Positions 8,136 through 18,657 of a stretch of 64,000 nt of DNA are shown here, in pieces. Positions within the stretch are counted from its first letter, which is position 1; each line of letters starts with the position of its first letter. A model generated the notes under the pieces. The model did not search any database. It saw only the letters and a program-made list of their open reading frames with translations, and was not told where the DNA came from. The stretch lies in contig NZ_JAHESF010000007.1 of assembly GCF_018598225.1 (NCBI RefSeq), forward strand, positions 194,554 through 258,553, given 5' to 3'. The position numbers and the translations under genes were made by a program. Origin of the DNA: Chryseosolibacter histidinae (GTDB lineage Bacteria > Bacteroidota > Bacteroidia > Cytophagales > Cyclobacteriaceae).

Positions 8136-10771
8136 TGAGAAACCAGGGTTCGAAGGAATTTTCCTCTTCCGTCCAGGTATTCGGAGGCGATCATATTCTC
8201 ATCGCCAAGAATAACGCGGTGAAGGCTGTTCACGCTGATGTTGCTGTCGCGATAGATCTTTTCGATCTGCTGATCGCTGATAAATTGTGCCAGCTCAAGT
8301 ATGAGGCCCTGGTAAAAAGTGATCTCCTGGTTCACGTTCTGAAAGTATTTCGACGTAAATGTATCGAGATACTGGCTGAGGATCTCGCTATCATTGGCCT
8401 GCTCGATGAGCATGCGGTTAAGCTTTTCCAGCTTCTGCTTCAGCTGCGCATCCGTAATATCGTGCAGGTCGATCTGCTGAAAGAGGATGCGGAGATCGAG
8501 CTGGTCCTGGATGGTGATCTTTTTATTCAGGACATAGAACTGGCGGAGCTTGTTCAGATCTTTATCCATGGTGCTGATACGCTCTGCGGATTGCCGGAGC
8601 TGCTCGGCCACATATTGCGGATACTTCTCGGTGAGCATACCGTGAGAGAGGATGTTGGTGGATACCTGTGAATTTTTCAGCGCCGTAAGGTCCTTATCAA
8701 AAAGGGAGTTTTCATACAACGATGCATAGTTCCTGATCCGCTCCCTTTCGGAGAAGGATCCGGAGATGGTATGGGCAAACGACCTGTAGGTGACGGGTTG
8801 TACAGGGTAATGAGGGATGAGTGAAATATAACAGCCCAGCGACCAGCCCTCCATATTGGTGATCTTCAGGGTAAAATCGCCCTGGCTCACATCCACGATG
8901 AGCATAGATGAGCTGGTGAGCGTACTCTCCTTTCCGTTGACCACTGCCTTCACGATCTCGCCCTTGCCGCTGCAGGCATAGCGCACATCTACGGTGGGAA
9001 AGAAGACGGCCGATCGTCCATCAAAAGGCATTTTGGGAATGGTGACCTCAAGACCACCTTTGTTGTAGATCCGGTCTCCCTTTTTTATCATGGCTACATT
9101 GCCGATATAAAGTGTTGGCGACTGCGCGGTAAAGGACTGCACGCTGAGGTCAAGGTTTATTTCATATTGCTGATGTATGCCATCAGGCACCTGGGTGGTT
9201 TTGGTGAACGACCCGAGGTTGAGCCCATCTTTCTGGGAGGGCAGCAGCATGGGCTTATTCACGAACAGATCGGTTGGCGTTTTACCGGCGTGCATATGTG
9301 TGCGCCATACCCTGGCCTCGTAGCGAACGCCGTCGGCCACGCGTTTGAAAGCACTTTCCATCAGCGTTTTCAGCGGCTGATCTTTTACCGGCAGCTCGCT
9401 GTTCACCAGCTTTCGCCTCAAAAAAAAGTGTTTGAGCACCTGCAGCTCTTCGTTGGTGTCGGCCATCTCGGCAAGTTCCGTGACTTTGGTCAAGGTATCG
9501 GCTTTGCTCAGTACATAACTGAGTGCGCCGGTATTGTTCTGCAAGAGGAGCTGCCTGGCTTTTTCGTGAAGGCGATAATGAACATCCGCACCCTGCTCCA
9601 CCAGCTTGCGCAGGGTTTCCTCATCTTCAGCTAAATAGCAGGCGCGGTTCATGGCTGCCTTGTCTTGTTTAACCTTGCCGATGAGATCATCGATCAGCCT
9701 GGCCCGGTATTCTCCTTTGCCCGAGTTGTAGCACAGCATACCGAAGAGCGAATGAGCGCGGTCATCCCCGCCACCACTGGCCAGGCCTTTGCTCACCAGG
9801 TGACTGATGATCTCGTAATGCTCTTCGAGCACGGGCTTGAACATAATGAAGTCGAACATGTAAGTGGCACCCACTGAATTCAGGAAGGCGATATCGATGG
9901 CAGGCTCAAACTCCCAGAAGCGTGTAACGTCTCCTTTGTCCATGATCTCATAGAGGTATTTGGTATAGAGCGCCTCCTTGCACGATGCCGGATCTGCGCC
10001 ATCGAGATCCTTCAGGCTCATGATGAGCTTTCTTTTTGCCTGCGGACTGTCTTTGAGCAGATCTTTTTCGAGCAGGGTGTATTTGCTGCACCCTGGCATT
10101 TTCAGGAGCATCGGTTGAAAGGCCTCGTTGTTTACCAGGGCCGCCAGCAGGTGTGGTTTGTCTTCGGCCAAGGCAGAAAAATCATCATCGTGCAATCCCT
10201 TCCGGTTGAGGTAAACAAGCATTGAAGACAGGGCCATATCATCTGTGGCATCTGGCTTCATGAGGCGCATGGAAAAATAGGCCCTGTAAACCATTTCTTC
10301 ATTCAGGGTATCTGCCATGAATGCCTGGCTGAGCGCGAGGCAAAAATCTCTCCAGTGCCTGACCCGTAGCCCTTTGGTGATGATATGTAATCCGTCTTCG
10401 GCTGACTGCTTAAAATCCTGCCCGCGGGCCAGCAGCATTTCCATCATGCCCGGTTGATTAAACCAGGAGGCGGTCAAAAGCTCGTCATTTTGTGCCGAAA
10501 GCATAGCCCCGTGATCAAGAAGCGTCTTCACAGTGGACTGGTCACCCAACCCTGACGCCAGGACCAGGGGTGTGATGGTCACCACCTCGGGGGAGATCAA
10601 AAAATGACCGGGATCGGCACCACGCTTCAGCGATAACCTGAGCCCTGCTGTATCGCCGCTGATCACGGCGTTGTACAGCTCTTTTTGGGCTTGGGTAAGC
10701 ACCTGGGCGGAAGAAGAGAACTGTGCCAGAACAAAACACCAGCACACAATGCTTAAGATTCTGAAATTCAA
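8132..10771 (-). CDS. large secreted ankyrin-repeat protein
   Basis: About 879 residues. The reading frame is open to 11086, but the stretch before 10771 is basic, low in protein character and overlaps the promoter region of the rightward response regulator. A TTG at 10771 gives a textbook signal peptide (NFRILSIVCWCFVLAQFSSSAQ), so I place the start there. Residues about 30-130 hold ankyrin repeats (GDTAGLRLSLKRGADP; TPLVLASGLGDQSTVKTLLDHG), and another lies near 380-400. The rest is helical and unknown. The end overlaps the start of the papain-like gene by four bases, implying the two proteins are made together and probably interact outside the cytoplasm. The non-ATG start is inferred. Confidence 0.6.
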   Translation of the reverse strand: MNFRILSIVCWCFVLAQFSSSAQVLTQAQKELYNAVISGDTAGLRLSLKRGADPGHFLISPEVVTITPLVLASGLGDQSTVKTLLDHGAMLSAQNDELLTASWFNQPGMMEMLLARGQDFKQSAEDGLHIITKGLRVRHWRDFCLALSQAFMADTLNEEMVYRAYFSMRLMKPDATDDMALSSMLVYLNRKGLHDDDFSALAEDKPHLLAALVNNEAFQPMLLKMPGCSKYTLLEKDLLKDSPQAKRKLIMSLKDLDGADPASCKEALYTKYLYEIMDKGDVTRFWEFEPAIDIAFLNSVGATYMFDFIMFKPVLEEHYEIISHLVSKGLASGGGDDRAHSLFGMLCYNSGKGEYRARLIDDLIGKVKQDKAAMNRACYLAEDEETLRKLVEQGADVHYRLHEKARQLLLQNNTGALSYVLSKADTLTKVTELAEMADTNEELQVLKHFFLRRKLVNSELPVKDQPLKTLMESAFKRVADGVRYEARVWRTHMHAGKTPTDLFVNKPMLLPSQKDGLNLGSFTKTTQVPDGIHQQYEINLDLSVQSFTAQSPTLYIGNVAMIKKGDRIYNKGGLEVTIPKMPFDGRSAVFFPTVDVRYACSGKGEIVKAVVNGKESTLTSSSMLIVDVSQGDFTLKITNMEGWSLGCYISLIPHYPVQPVTYRSFAHTISGSFSERERIRNYASLYENSLFDKDLTALKNSQVSTNILSHGMLTEKYPQYVAEQLRQSAERISTMDKDLNKLRQFYVLNKKITIQDQLDLRILFQQIDLHDITDAQLKQKLEKLNRMLIEQANDSEILSQYLDTFTSKYFQNVNQEITFYQGLILELAQFISDQQIEKIYRDSNISVNSLHRVILGDENMIASEYLDGRGKFLRTLVSQ

Positions 10772-11102
10772 GATTGCTGCATTTAATGATAAAGTTGTGA
10801 CCTTCCTTGGCTGATATGCCCATGAGCGGAGGACACGGTAGCGAAATTGACAGGTGGTCAAAATAAGATTTTCGTGAATCAAAAAAAATACCTGAAAGTA
10901 GGTATGCGTCCTCAGCGCTTTGGGTGGGCTCAATAAGACCGCGTGCATGCGACTGATCCCACATCCTCTTCGGAGGTAACGAACCGGCTGCCGGACGGCT
11001 GGACAATTTTTAAAAAAAGAAAGCCAAACTAAAAATCGCCGCCTGCGAATATTAACTTCGTATTGCCGCAGCCAGCTTCCCAACAATATAAACTACAAAC
11101 GC

Positions 11103-11558
11103 ATGAAAAAATTCTTTCTCATTGATGACGATACGGATGACATTGGACTGTTCAAGGAAGCTATCTCTGAACTCAATGATTCTATTATGCTGCAAAGCGC
11201 TACTAATGGACAGGATGCTATGGATAAATTGAATCGCGGAGAAGTCGAGAATCCGGATGTTATCTTCCTGGACATCAATATGCCGGTTATGAATGGGTGG
11301 CAATTTCTGCTGGCCTTAAAGGAGAATCCACAGTATAAACACATACCGGTTATTGTATTTTCCACGTCATTAAATCAAACTGACGTGGATAGGGCATTGA
11401 CCTTAGGCGCCCTTTGTTTTTTTTCAAAACCCGATGACTATTCAAGGCTTAAGGAGATCGTAAGCGTTATAGCGCAAAATAGTAATGCACAAGACATTTT
11501 AAGGGCGATAGAAAAATTCAGCAGCATTAAAGCAAGACAGGTGTTTGCATGCGCTTAA
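11103..11558 (+). CDS. single-domain response regulator (CheY-like receiver)
   Basis: 151 residues forming one receiver domain. Visible are the acidic pocket D8-D10, phospho-acceptor D57 (IFLDINMP), the switch Ser/Thr at 86-88 and K108. There is no output domain, so it would act by protein contact or in a phosphorelay. No kinase gene is adjacent. The two-base T/A-rich spacing to the ATG and the lack of a Shine-Dalgarno site are usual for Bacteroidetes. Confidence 0.85.
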   Translation: MKKFFLIDDDTDDIGLFKEAISELNDSIMLQSATNGQDAMDKLNRGEVENPDVIFLDINMPVMNGWQFLLALKENPQYKHIPVIVFSTSLNQTDVDRALTLGALCFFSKPDDYSRLKEIVSVIAQNSNAQDILRAIEKFSSIKARQVFACA

Positions 11559-11621
11559 ACACTCCCCTCTTCCCAGCATAGTAAAATGCAGCATTTCTTA
11601 CGTGAGCGCCTGGTTGGCCAC

Positions 11622-13439
11622 CTAATGGCTACTGGACTCGATGGCCTGTTGTAAAATATGTCCGGTATTTTGCAATGGAGCCTGATCGCCTTTTGCAACG
11701 GCAGACGCCAGACGCTGTGCTTTCTTGATCAGCACATGATCAGGAAACGGGGAGATCTCCGGATCTGTAATTGCTTCGATGAGCACAGGCCGGTCAGCGG
11801 CGAGGGCTTGCTGCCAGGCTTCGGTCACCTGATCGGGCGAGTCGATGCGAATGCCGAGGAAGCCAATAGAAGTTGCGTAAGCAGCGTAGTTAAAATCGGG
11901 TGTCACTTGCGTAGCCTCAAATTTGGGATCACCCTCCATCATGCGTTGCTCCCAGGTGACCATGTTCAGATCGTGATTGTTCAATACACACACGATGATA
12001 TTAGGTGAAGACCATGACTTCCAATACTTGCTTATGGTGAGGAGCTCCAGGTTGCCGTTCATCTGCATGGCTCCATCGCCGGCAAAGGCAATCACGGTTC
12101 TTTCAGGATAAGCAAATTTTGCTGCAATGGCATATGGCACAGCACAACCCATTGTTGCCAGGTTCCCTGACAATGATGCCATCATTCCCTCACGGATGCT
12201 GAGCTCGCGCGCATACCAGCTAGCGGTAGAACCCGAGTCTGCTGTGATGATGCAGTTGTCTGGAAGCAGCGGCGAAAGCGCGGTAAACACAAATTGTGGA
12301 TTCAGCGGATTCGCCTCCCTTAATGCAAGGTGTTGCTGCTCGTATTTCCACTGACTTATTTTCTCCTCAAGTTTTGATCTCCATTCATGCGCCGGCTTTT
12401 GATGCAATAGTGGTATTAACCGTCTTAATGTCTCTTTGCTATCGCCCAGCAGGTTCACCTCTACCGGGTATCTTAAACTCAACATGCGGCCGTCAATATC
12501 GATCTGAACTGCGCGTGCCTGGCCTTCTTTGGGAAGAAACTCCGCATAGGGGAAGCTTGTTCCAATCATTAGCAGTGTGTCGCATTCATTCATCATCGAT
12601 TCTGTTGCCGTGGTTCCGAAGAAACCGATGGTCCCGGTCACGAATGGAAGATTGTCAGGCAGGGCACATTTTCCCAATAGGGCCTTGGCAACACCGGCGC
12701 CCAACAGATTGGCAACGGTGATCACTTCACTGGCCGATCTCATGGCGCCAGCCCCTACCAAAATGCCTACTTTATTGCCCACGTTCAGGATATGCGCAGC
12801 CTGCTGAAGGGCTTCATCTGTTGGAATGATGTGTGAAGACGGGTGACCAATGCCTGTGTGAATCGAATAGTGCTCATGCGGAGGGGCTTCTACAGCATCA
12901 AGGGTTTGAATGTCATTTGGAATAATGACGCAGGTCACTGTTCGCTCAGCCCGCGCGATCCGTATGGCGCGGTCGATAAGATGTCTTATTTGTGAGGCAT
13001 CTGTAGCCAGGTGAACATACTCGTGCGCTACGTCTTTAAAAAGACTGACCAGATCAACTTCCTGCTGATAATGTCCTCCGATCGCCATGCGCGCGGTTTG
13101 GCCTATGATTGCCACCACCGGCTGATGATCAAGTTTGGCATCGTATAAACCATTGAGCAGGTGGATCGCTCCCGGCCCGGATGTTGCGAGGCACACGCCG
13201 ACCTCACCTGTGAATTTCGCATGCGCACATGCCATCAGCGCCGCCATTTCTTCGTGACGCACCTGGGTGAACTTAATGCTTTCCATTGAGCGGCTTAGTG
13301 CGCCCAAAATACCGTTAATGCCATCACCCGGGTATCCAAATATGCGCGAGATGCCCCAGCGAGCCAGTCGCTTGATAATGAAGTCGCTTACATTATTCAC
13401 TATGGTTTGCTCCGGCGTGTTGATATCCTTTTTTTCCAT
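11622..13439 (-). CDS. thiamine-pyrophosphate enzyme, pyruvate oxidase/PoxB-like
   Basis: 605 residues, the normal length for the acetolactate synthase/pyruvate oxidase superfamily. The catalytic Glu that activates TPP lies in RHEEMAALMA (about 63-64). A central FAD/nucleotide-type domain spans about 195-345. The TPP-Mg motif runs from GDGAMQMN (454) to LNNHD (487-489). The sequence is closest in style to PoxB/YdaP-like pyruvate:quinone oxidoreductases rather than IlvB. The reaction would be decarboxylation of pyruvate to acetate plus CO2, or acetolactate formation. It is monocistronic, with no IlvN-like small subunit nearby, which argues against valine synthesis. Confidence 0.75.
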   Translation of the reverse strand: MEKKDINTPEQTIVNNVSDFIIKRLARWGISRIFGYPGDGINGILGALSRSMESIKFTQVRHEEMAALMACAHAKFTGEVGVCLATSGPGAIHLLNGLYDAKLDHQPVVAIIGQTARMAIGGHYQQEVDLVSLFKDVAHEYVHLATDASQIRHLIDRAIRIARAERTVTCVIIPNDIQTLDAVEAPPHEHYSIHTGIGHPSSHIIPTDEALQQAAHILNVGNKVGILVGAGAMRSASEVITVANLLGAGVAKALLGKCALPDNLPFVTGTIGFFGTTATESMMNECDTLLMIGTSFPYAEFLPKEGQARAVQIDIDGRMLSLRYPVEVNLLGDSKETLRRLIPLLHQKPAHEWRSKLEEKISQWKYEQQHLALREANPLNPQFVFTALSPLLPDNCIITADSGSTASWYARELSIREGMMASLSGNLATMGCAVPYAIAAKFAYPERTVIAFAGDGAMQMNGNLELLTISKYWKSWSSPNIIVCVLNNHDLNMVTWEQRMMEGDPKFEATQVTPDFNYAAYATSIGFLGIRIDSPDQVTEAWQQALAADRPVLIEAITDPEISPFPDHVLIKKAQRLASAVAKGDQAPLQNTGHILQQAIESSSH

Positions 13440-13953
13440 GAGAGTGGGTTTATGTTGTCCGGCTTTTCTCCACTGCCCAAACCAAAATCATCATGCCTAA
13501 CATTACAGGCCACAGACAACAACAGCAAAAAAAGGAGCCTTCCTTGAAACATGTTATCAATAAACATGAAGCCATGGAACGCATAAAAATGGAATTTTTT
13601 AATTCATGGGAACACCTGATCACCAAGCGACATCTACAACGGTGACCATATTGTACAGCGGCGTTTGTCGAATGACTACTAAGGGGTGATTGTTCCCCGT
13701 ACAGGTGCGCTACACTCTCTCCGCCTTATAACTACATCGCCAGCTATATATGCGATGCCGAGATTATTACTCCGGAATTATGGTCGCTTCCACTTTCGTT
13801 ACTGTGTGCCGCCTGCGTGCCACGTTTCAAATTCTGCCGGTTTATTCATGGCTGCAAATTGGCCAGGTCATTTTCCTGATACGATGCGCACCGAAGGATA
13901 ATCCCATTATAACCAGATATGCGGCTATCACGATAAGCAGGGTTTGACTATAA
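13440..13953. other. intergenic region without recognisable genes
   Basis: About 500 bases upstream of the TPP enzyme. I see no coding stretch with protein character, no clear hairpin and no repeat. It presumably holds the leftward promoter of the TPP enzyme near 13440-13520. Confidence 0.4.
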
Positions 13954-14151
13954 TCCCCCATTCTTAAAAACTATCAAAGTCAAAATCACCAAAGCGGTTC
14001 CTACCTTGTAAATGCTTCTGATCAGTGCAACAAACTGGCCAAGATATGGTACGGAAACTACCTTGAAGACACCTGGACAAGAAAAACGCCCGAGTATGCG
14101 GAGTCTATATTCAGAAAAACAGGACTTACCGGAGCGTTTTGGGAGGTGTGA
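13954..14151 (+). pseudogene. decayed 3' end of an unidentified gene
   Basis: An open stretch follows a stop at 13951 and ends in TGA at 14151. Its last 40 codons are strongly protein-like (KIWYGNYLEDTWTRKTPEYA, then a segment ending GLTGAFWEV), but there is no start codon and no recognisable N-terminal part. It looks like the surviving C-terminus of a deleted gene. I do not recognise the family. Confidence 0.35.
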
Positions 14152-14258
14152 GCAGGTATCAATGGGTATCACAACTTTCGTAACTGGTACTAAAGAGCCA
14201 TTTAATCGACCGCCATCGTGTTTTATGTTTGATCGAAAAATTAAACTAAAACACTTTT

Positions 14259-16672
14259 ATGCGTTTACTATTATCTATTCTTTTTTCCGGAAGAACACTG
14301 ACGGCCGCGACATTGATGCTAATGAATATTGTACTACGCGCCCAGACTCAAGCTCCAAAATATGTTGGTGAGCTCAGTGGCGCTTTGCTAAGTGATCCTT
14401 ACTCAGTAGCCATCGCTGGCAATTATGCTTACGTGGCAAGCGAAGGCTCCGACGCTCTTGAAATCATAGACATTGCCAACCCGGCAGCACCTGTACACAA
14501 AGGAAGCATTGCGCACGGCACTGGCGGAGCTTTGCTCAGCAGGCCAAAATCAGTGGTTGTATCCGGCAACTACGCCTATGTGGCTAGTTATGGATCTGAT
14601 GCCCTTGAAATTGTAGACATCACTAACCCCGCTGCCCCCATACACAAAGGAAGTATTACGCATGGCACCGGCGGAGCGCTATTAAACGACCCTTATGGAT
14701 TGACTGTATCTGGTAATTTTGTCTATGTTGTAAGCTGGGCTCCAATGCCCTTGAGATCATCAACGTCAGCAACCCATCGGCCCCCGCCCACGTGGGAAGC
14801 ATTACCGATGGCACTGGCGGAGCGTCTTTGTTTTATTCCATAGACGTAGTTGTATCTGGCAACTATGCTTACGTGGCCAGTTATCTTTCCGACGCCATCG
14901 AGATCGTGGATATCAGCAATCCTGCCTTGCCCAAGCACTCAGGAAGCATTAAGAATGGCATAGGCGGAGCGTTGCTAAACGACCCGCATGGAATAGCGAT
15001 AGCCGGGAACTACGCTTATGTTGCCAGTTATTCATCGGATGCGCTGGAGATCGTAGACATCACGAACCCTGCCGCGCCCAAGCACAAGGGAAGTATCAAA
15101 CACGGCGTTGGTGGGGCTTTGCTGGACAACCCATATTCGGTACAAATTTCAGGCAACCTGGCGTATGTGGCAAGCGCTGGTTCCAGGGCGCTGGAGATCA
15201 TAGACGTTACCAATCCTTCCCTGCCTGTGCATCAAGGGAGTATTGTCCATGGCGCAGGAGGAGCGCTGCTGGATTATCCCAGAGACGTTGCCATATCCGG
15301 TAACCATGCCTATGCGGTAACTGGTAACAGTGCCGGCTATGCGCTGGAGGTCATAGATGTCACCAGTCCATCAGCACCTGTTCATAAAGGAAGTATTTCC
15401 AATGGCGTCACGATCGATAATGCATTATTGGGCTCGCCTCAGGCAGTGACAATCGCTGGCCCTTATGCTTATGTGGGTAGCGCGGGTTCTAAGGCGCTGG
15501 AAATAATAGACATCACTCATCCGGCTACCCCAATCCATCAAGGAAGCATTCAACATGGCGCAGGTGGGGCTTTGTTAAACGGCCCGGCATCAATAGCTGT
15601 ATCCGGCAATTTTGCTTACGTGGCCAGTTCTAATGCGCTTGAAATAGTAGACATCAGTAATCCTGCCGCGCCCGTGCACAGCGGAAGTATCACCGATGGC
15701 GCCGGCGGAGCATATCTAAACTATCCAACGTCTGTAGCGGTGTCTGGCAACTATGCCTATGTGACCGGCTTTTATTCCAATTCCCTTGAAGTTGTCGACA
15801 TCACCAACCCCACCGCACCTGTACATAAAGGAAGCATCAGGAATGGATTTGGCGCTCTGTTAAGTCATCCGTTCTCAGTAGCAGTGTCCGGCAACTATGC
15901 TTATGTGGTTGGCCTTTCCAATGCGCTTGAGATAATAGATATCAGCAATCCGGCACAGCCCAGGCACAAAGGAAGCATTTCAAATGGTACGGATGGTGCC
16001 TTGCTGAACTCTCCCAGGTCAGTTGCTGTATCAGGTAATTATGCGTATGTAGTCAGTTTTGAATCCGATGCGCTTGAAATAATAGACATCAGCGACCCAG
16101 CGTTACCTAAGCACAAAGCAAGCATAACACACGGAACAGGGGGAGCTCTTTTGGATAACCCACTTTCAGTTTCTGTGTCCGGCAACTATGCTTGTGTTGC
16201 CAGTAGCCAGTCCATGGCGCTTGAAGTCGTGGACATTTCCAATCCTTCGGTGCCTGTACATGCGGGAAGCATCGCTAACGGAACAGGTACTGTTTCATTA
16301 GCTTTTCCCGAGGCGGTTTTCGCGTCAGGCAATTATGCTTATGTAGCCAGCAGCACTTCCAATGCTCTTGTGATCGTTGAGCTGCCAGCGGCAATATCAG
16401 ATCAGGCCATTACCTTTGCATCCATTGACGCCGCCTCGCAAAAATCAAATGTCGATGCCTACCCCAACAGTGTAACCGACATTTTGTTTGTTGATGTTTC
16501 GACCTTTCCCGATGCGAAAGTTTTTCTTTACAATGATTCGGGAAATTGTGTTGCTGTACAATCCGGAAGTGGGACGATTGAAGTGGATATGAAGGCTTAC
16601 CGTCCTGGAAAATATTTGCTGGTGATTCAGCATGGTGATCAATCAGTTGTTAAACATATCATCAAAAAATGA
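14259..16672 (+). CDS. LVIVD-repeat beta-propeller protein with T9SS sorting tail, frameshifted
   Basis: A signal peptide (MRLLLSILFSG...) is followed by 14 repeats of about 45 residues with the pattern GALL..P.SVAVSGNYAYVAS...ALEIVDITNPA.P.H.GSI..G. These are LVIVD repeats that form beta-propeller blades. The last about 75 residues (from NVDAYPNSVTD to VVKHIIKK) are a type IX secretion sorting domain, so the protein should be exported across the outer membrane and anchored or released. In repeat 3, near 14740, one base is missing, so the frame starting at 14259 stops at 14843 and the rest (in frame to 16672) would not be made as written. Both parts are otherwise intact. This may be a recent mutation or a sequencing error. 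Confidence 0.75.
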
Positions 16673-16889
16673 CATTCTTTGCGGGATAAAGCTCCGCTAG
16701 AAAAAAGGGCTGTAACGCTTATCAAAACTTCAACGCTATAGCTGTTGGATATGCATGATGTAAAGGCGAGGATTCAATAACCTGGCCTTTACATCTGATA
16801 CCCGTAAAAGTCATACGCTGGTGTGAAAGGTGCCCTGAAAACTAATGTTAAAAATTTACGTTTCAAGTTTACACCTAATTTGATTCGTA

Positions 16890-17762
16890 ATGATCTTGAA
16901 AGATTTTGCGCCTCATCCATCGCTGAGAGAATTCGTCCGGTGCTACCGAATCGTTCACTTTAATTTCGAGAATGCGCCGGAATCTGTCCTTAAAGCATAT
17001 GCCCCACGGCCGGAAATATGCCTTCATTTTTTTCTCCGGGAACGGGAGTTGATTCAATTGGGTAGTGGTGCAAAAAAGGATTATAAATTTCAGGTTGTCC
17101 TTACGGGCCAGCAAACATCCGTGATCAATCGGTATTTATCAGGAAAAGATTTTATAACATTCAACATTGTTTTTCAGCCCACCGCAGTATTTCGCCTCAC
17201 CGGGATATCCTCTTCTGAGCTTGCCGATCAATACCTTGACGCTGAAGATGTCTTTTCACGAAATATCCGGTCAGTGCTTGAGCAGTTGCAAAGTGCCGCG
17301 GGCTACAGTCAAATGGCTTTGGTGGCCGACCGATTTGTGAGCTCCCTAACACGCCAGGCACGGAAAGAGGCACACCGGTTGGATACCGTCAGCAGGTTAA
17401 TGCTAACTTCCGGTGGAAAGGTTTCTCTCGACTGGCTCGCCGGAGAGTCGTGCTTATCTCCAAAACAGTTCACAAGAAAGTTCTATGAACGGACAGGCGT
17501 TAATCCAAAAACATACCTGAAGATCATTCGCTTTACCAAAGCGGTCAATATCAAGAACGCCTATCCGGACCGCGATTGGTTGCAAATAGCTTTTGAATGC
17601 GGCTATTTCGATTACCAGCACCTGGTCAAGGATTATAAGGAATTCACGAAGAATACACCCAACGACTTTCACCTCATTGAAAGCAACTCACCCGAGCGAA
17701 GACTCGGCCTTGCATCCGAAGTTTATAAAAGCCGCGCGGAGTCATCTGCCTTCCTGGCTTAA
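16890..17762 (+). CDS. AraC-family transcriptional regulator
   Basis: 290 residues. The N-terminal half (about 1-150) fits the DUF6597-type sensor domain of Bacteroidetes AraC proteins (YAPRPEICLHFFL; FNIVFQPTAVFRLTG). Residues about 175-265 carry the double helix-turn-helix, with LAGESCLSPKQFTRKFYERTG and IAFECGYFDYQHLVKDYKEF. It sits 69 bases upstream of a secreted alpha/beta hydrolase on the same strand and may control it. Confidence 0.85.
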   Translation: MILKDFAPHPSLREFVRCYRIVHFNFENAPESVLKAYAPRPEICLHFFLRERELIQLGSGAKKDYKFQVVLTGQQTSVINRYLSGKDFITFNIVFQPTAVFRLTGISSSELADQYLDAEDVFSRNIRSVLEQLQSAAGYSQMALVADRFVSSLTRQARKEAHRLDTVSRLMLTSGGKVSLDWLAGESCLSPKQFTRKFYERTGVNPKTYLKIIRFTKAVNIKNAYPDRDWLQIAFECGYFDYQHLVKDYKEFTKNTPNDFHLIESNSPERRLGLASEVYKSRAESSAFLA

Positions 17763-17831
17763 CAATGTCCTTTTTTTACCACCTGTTATTGGCGGGCAAC
17801 CATCAATTTTGCTTCATAATTTAATTCCGTT

Positions 17832-18632
17832 ATGAAGTCTATCTATTTTCTACCATTATTTTTATTAACAATGACAAATGATGCATTTTCTCAATCCGGT
17901 AAAACTTACATATTGGTTCACGGGGCATGGCATGGTGCCTGGTGTTGGGATAAAGTGATCCCGTTGGTGCAAGCCAGGGGCCATAAAGCAATAGCCGTGG
18001 ATCTGCCAGGGCACGGGCACGATACGGGGCGTACATCGGATATCAGCCTGGATGACTACGTAAATGAAGTAGTGAAAACTGTCAATGCTCAAAACGGGCA
18101 GGTAATATTGGTCGGACATTCAATGTCAGGCATCGTAATTTCACAAGCAGCGGAAAAGCTGGGCAGAAAAAAAATCTCGGCGCTAGTCTATCTCGATGCG
18201 TTCCTTCCCAGAGACGGGGAATCGCTGTTTGCGTTGGTAGACGCCACGCTGAAAAATCTGACGCCGAATTCACGTAAACCTATGCTTGTCGAGAATCTCA
18301 TTGTCTCGGAAGATCACAAAACAAATTCGGTTAATCCAGCCATGGTGGCAGAGATCTTCTATCACGATTGCGCTGAAGAAGATAAAGAGTTTGCATTACC
18401 CCGGATCTCAAAAGAACCAATTGCTCCTTTGGCAACGCCACTCCATCTGACCGATGATGTTTACGGAATGATACCGAAATACTATATCCTTTGCACCGAG
18501 AGCAGGGATATGGACAAGACATTCCTGTCGACACATGTGCCCTGCAAGAAAGTGTATAAGCTTGCAAGCAGCCACTCGCCTTTTTTCTCCATGCCTGAAA
18601 AACTTGTGGATATCTTAAATGAGGTGAAATAA
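17832..18632 (+). CDS. secreted alpha/beta hydrolase (esterase-like)
   Basis: 266 residues with a signal peptide ending near FSQS (residues 1-20). The fold motifs are HGAWHGAWCWD (oxyanion region, 30-40), nucleophile S97 in GHSMSG, an acid in CTESRDMD (226 or 228) and His248 in ASSHSPF. The pattern is that of the plant methylesterase/hydroxynitrile lyase-like branch of alpha/beta hydrolases. The substrate is unknown and periplasmic or external action is inferred. It lies between an AraC and a PAS-LuxR regulator read in the same direction. Confidence 0.8.
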   Translation: MKSIYFLPLFLLTMTNDAFSQSGKTYILVHGAWHGAWCWDKVIPLVQARGHKAIAVDLPGHGHDTGRTSDISLDDYVNEVVKTVNAQNGQVILVGHSMSGIVISQAAEKLGRKKISALVYLDAFLPRDGESLFALVDATLKNLTPNSRKPMLVENLIVSEDHKTNSVNPAMVAEIFYHDCAEEDKEFALPRISKEPIAPLATPLHLTDDVYGMIPKYYILCTESRDMDKTFLSTHVPCKKVYKLASSHSPFFSMPEKLVDILNEVK

Positions 18633-18657
18633 CCAATTAGCACCTCCTGTTTGAGCA

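Noticed and set aside
5343-9877. Long rightward open frames opposite the two giant genes
   Set aside because: They are antisense frames created by codon bias; they lack family motifs and sensible starts.
10772-11086. N-terminal extension of the ankyrin protein to 11086
   Set aside because: The added residues are basic and non-repetitive, precede a good signal peptide, and would overlap the promoter of the divergent response regulator.
14730-14800. Programmed ribosomal frameshift in the LVIVD gene
   Set aside because: No slippery heptamer or downstream pseudoknot-like structure is seen at the break; a simple deletion explains it.
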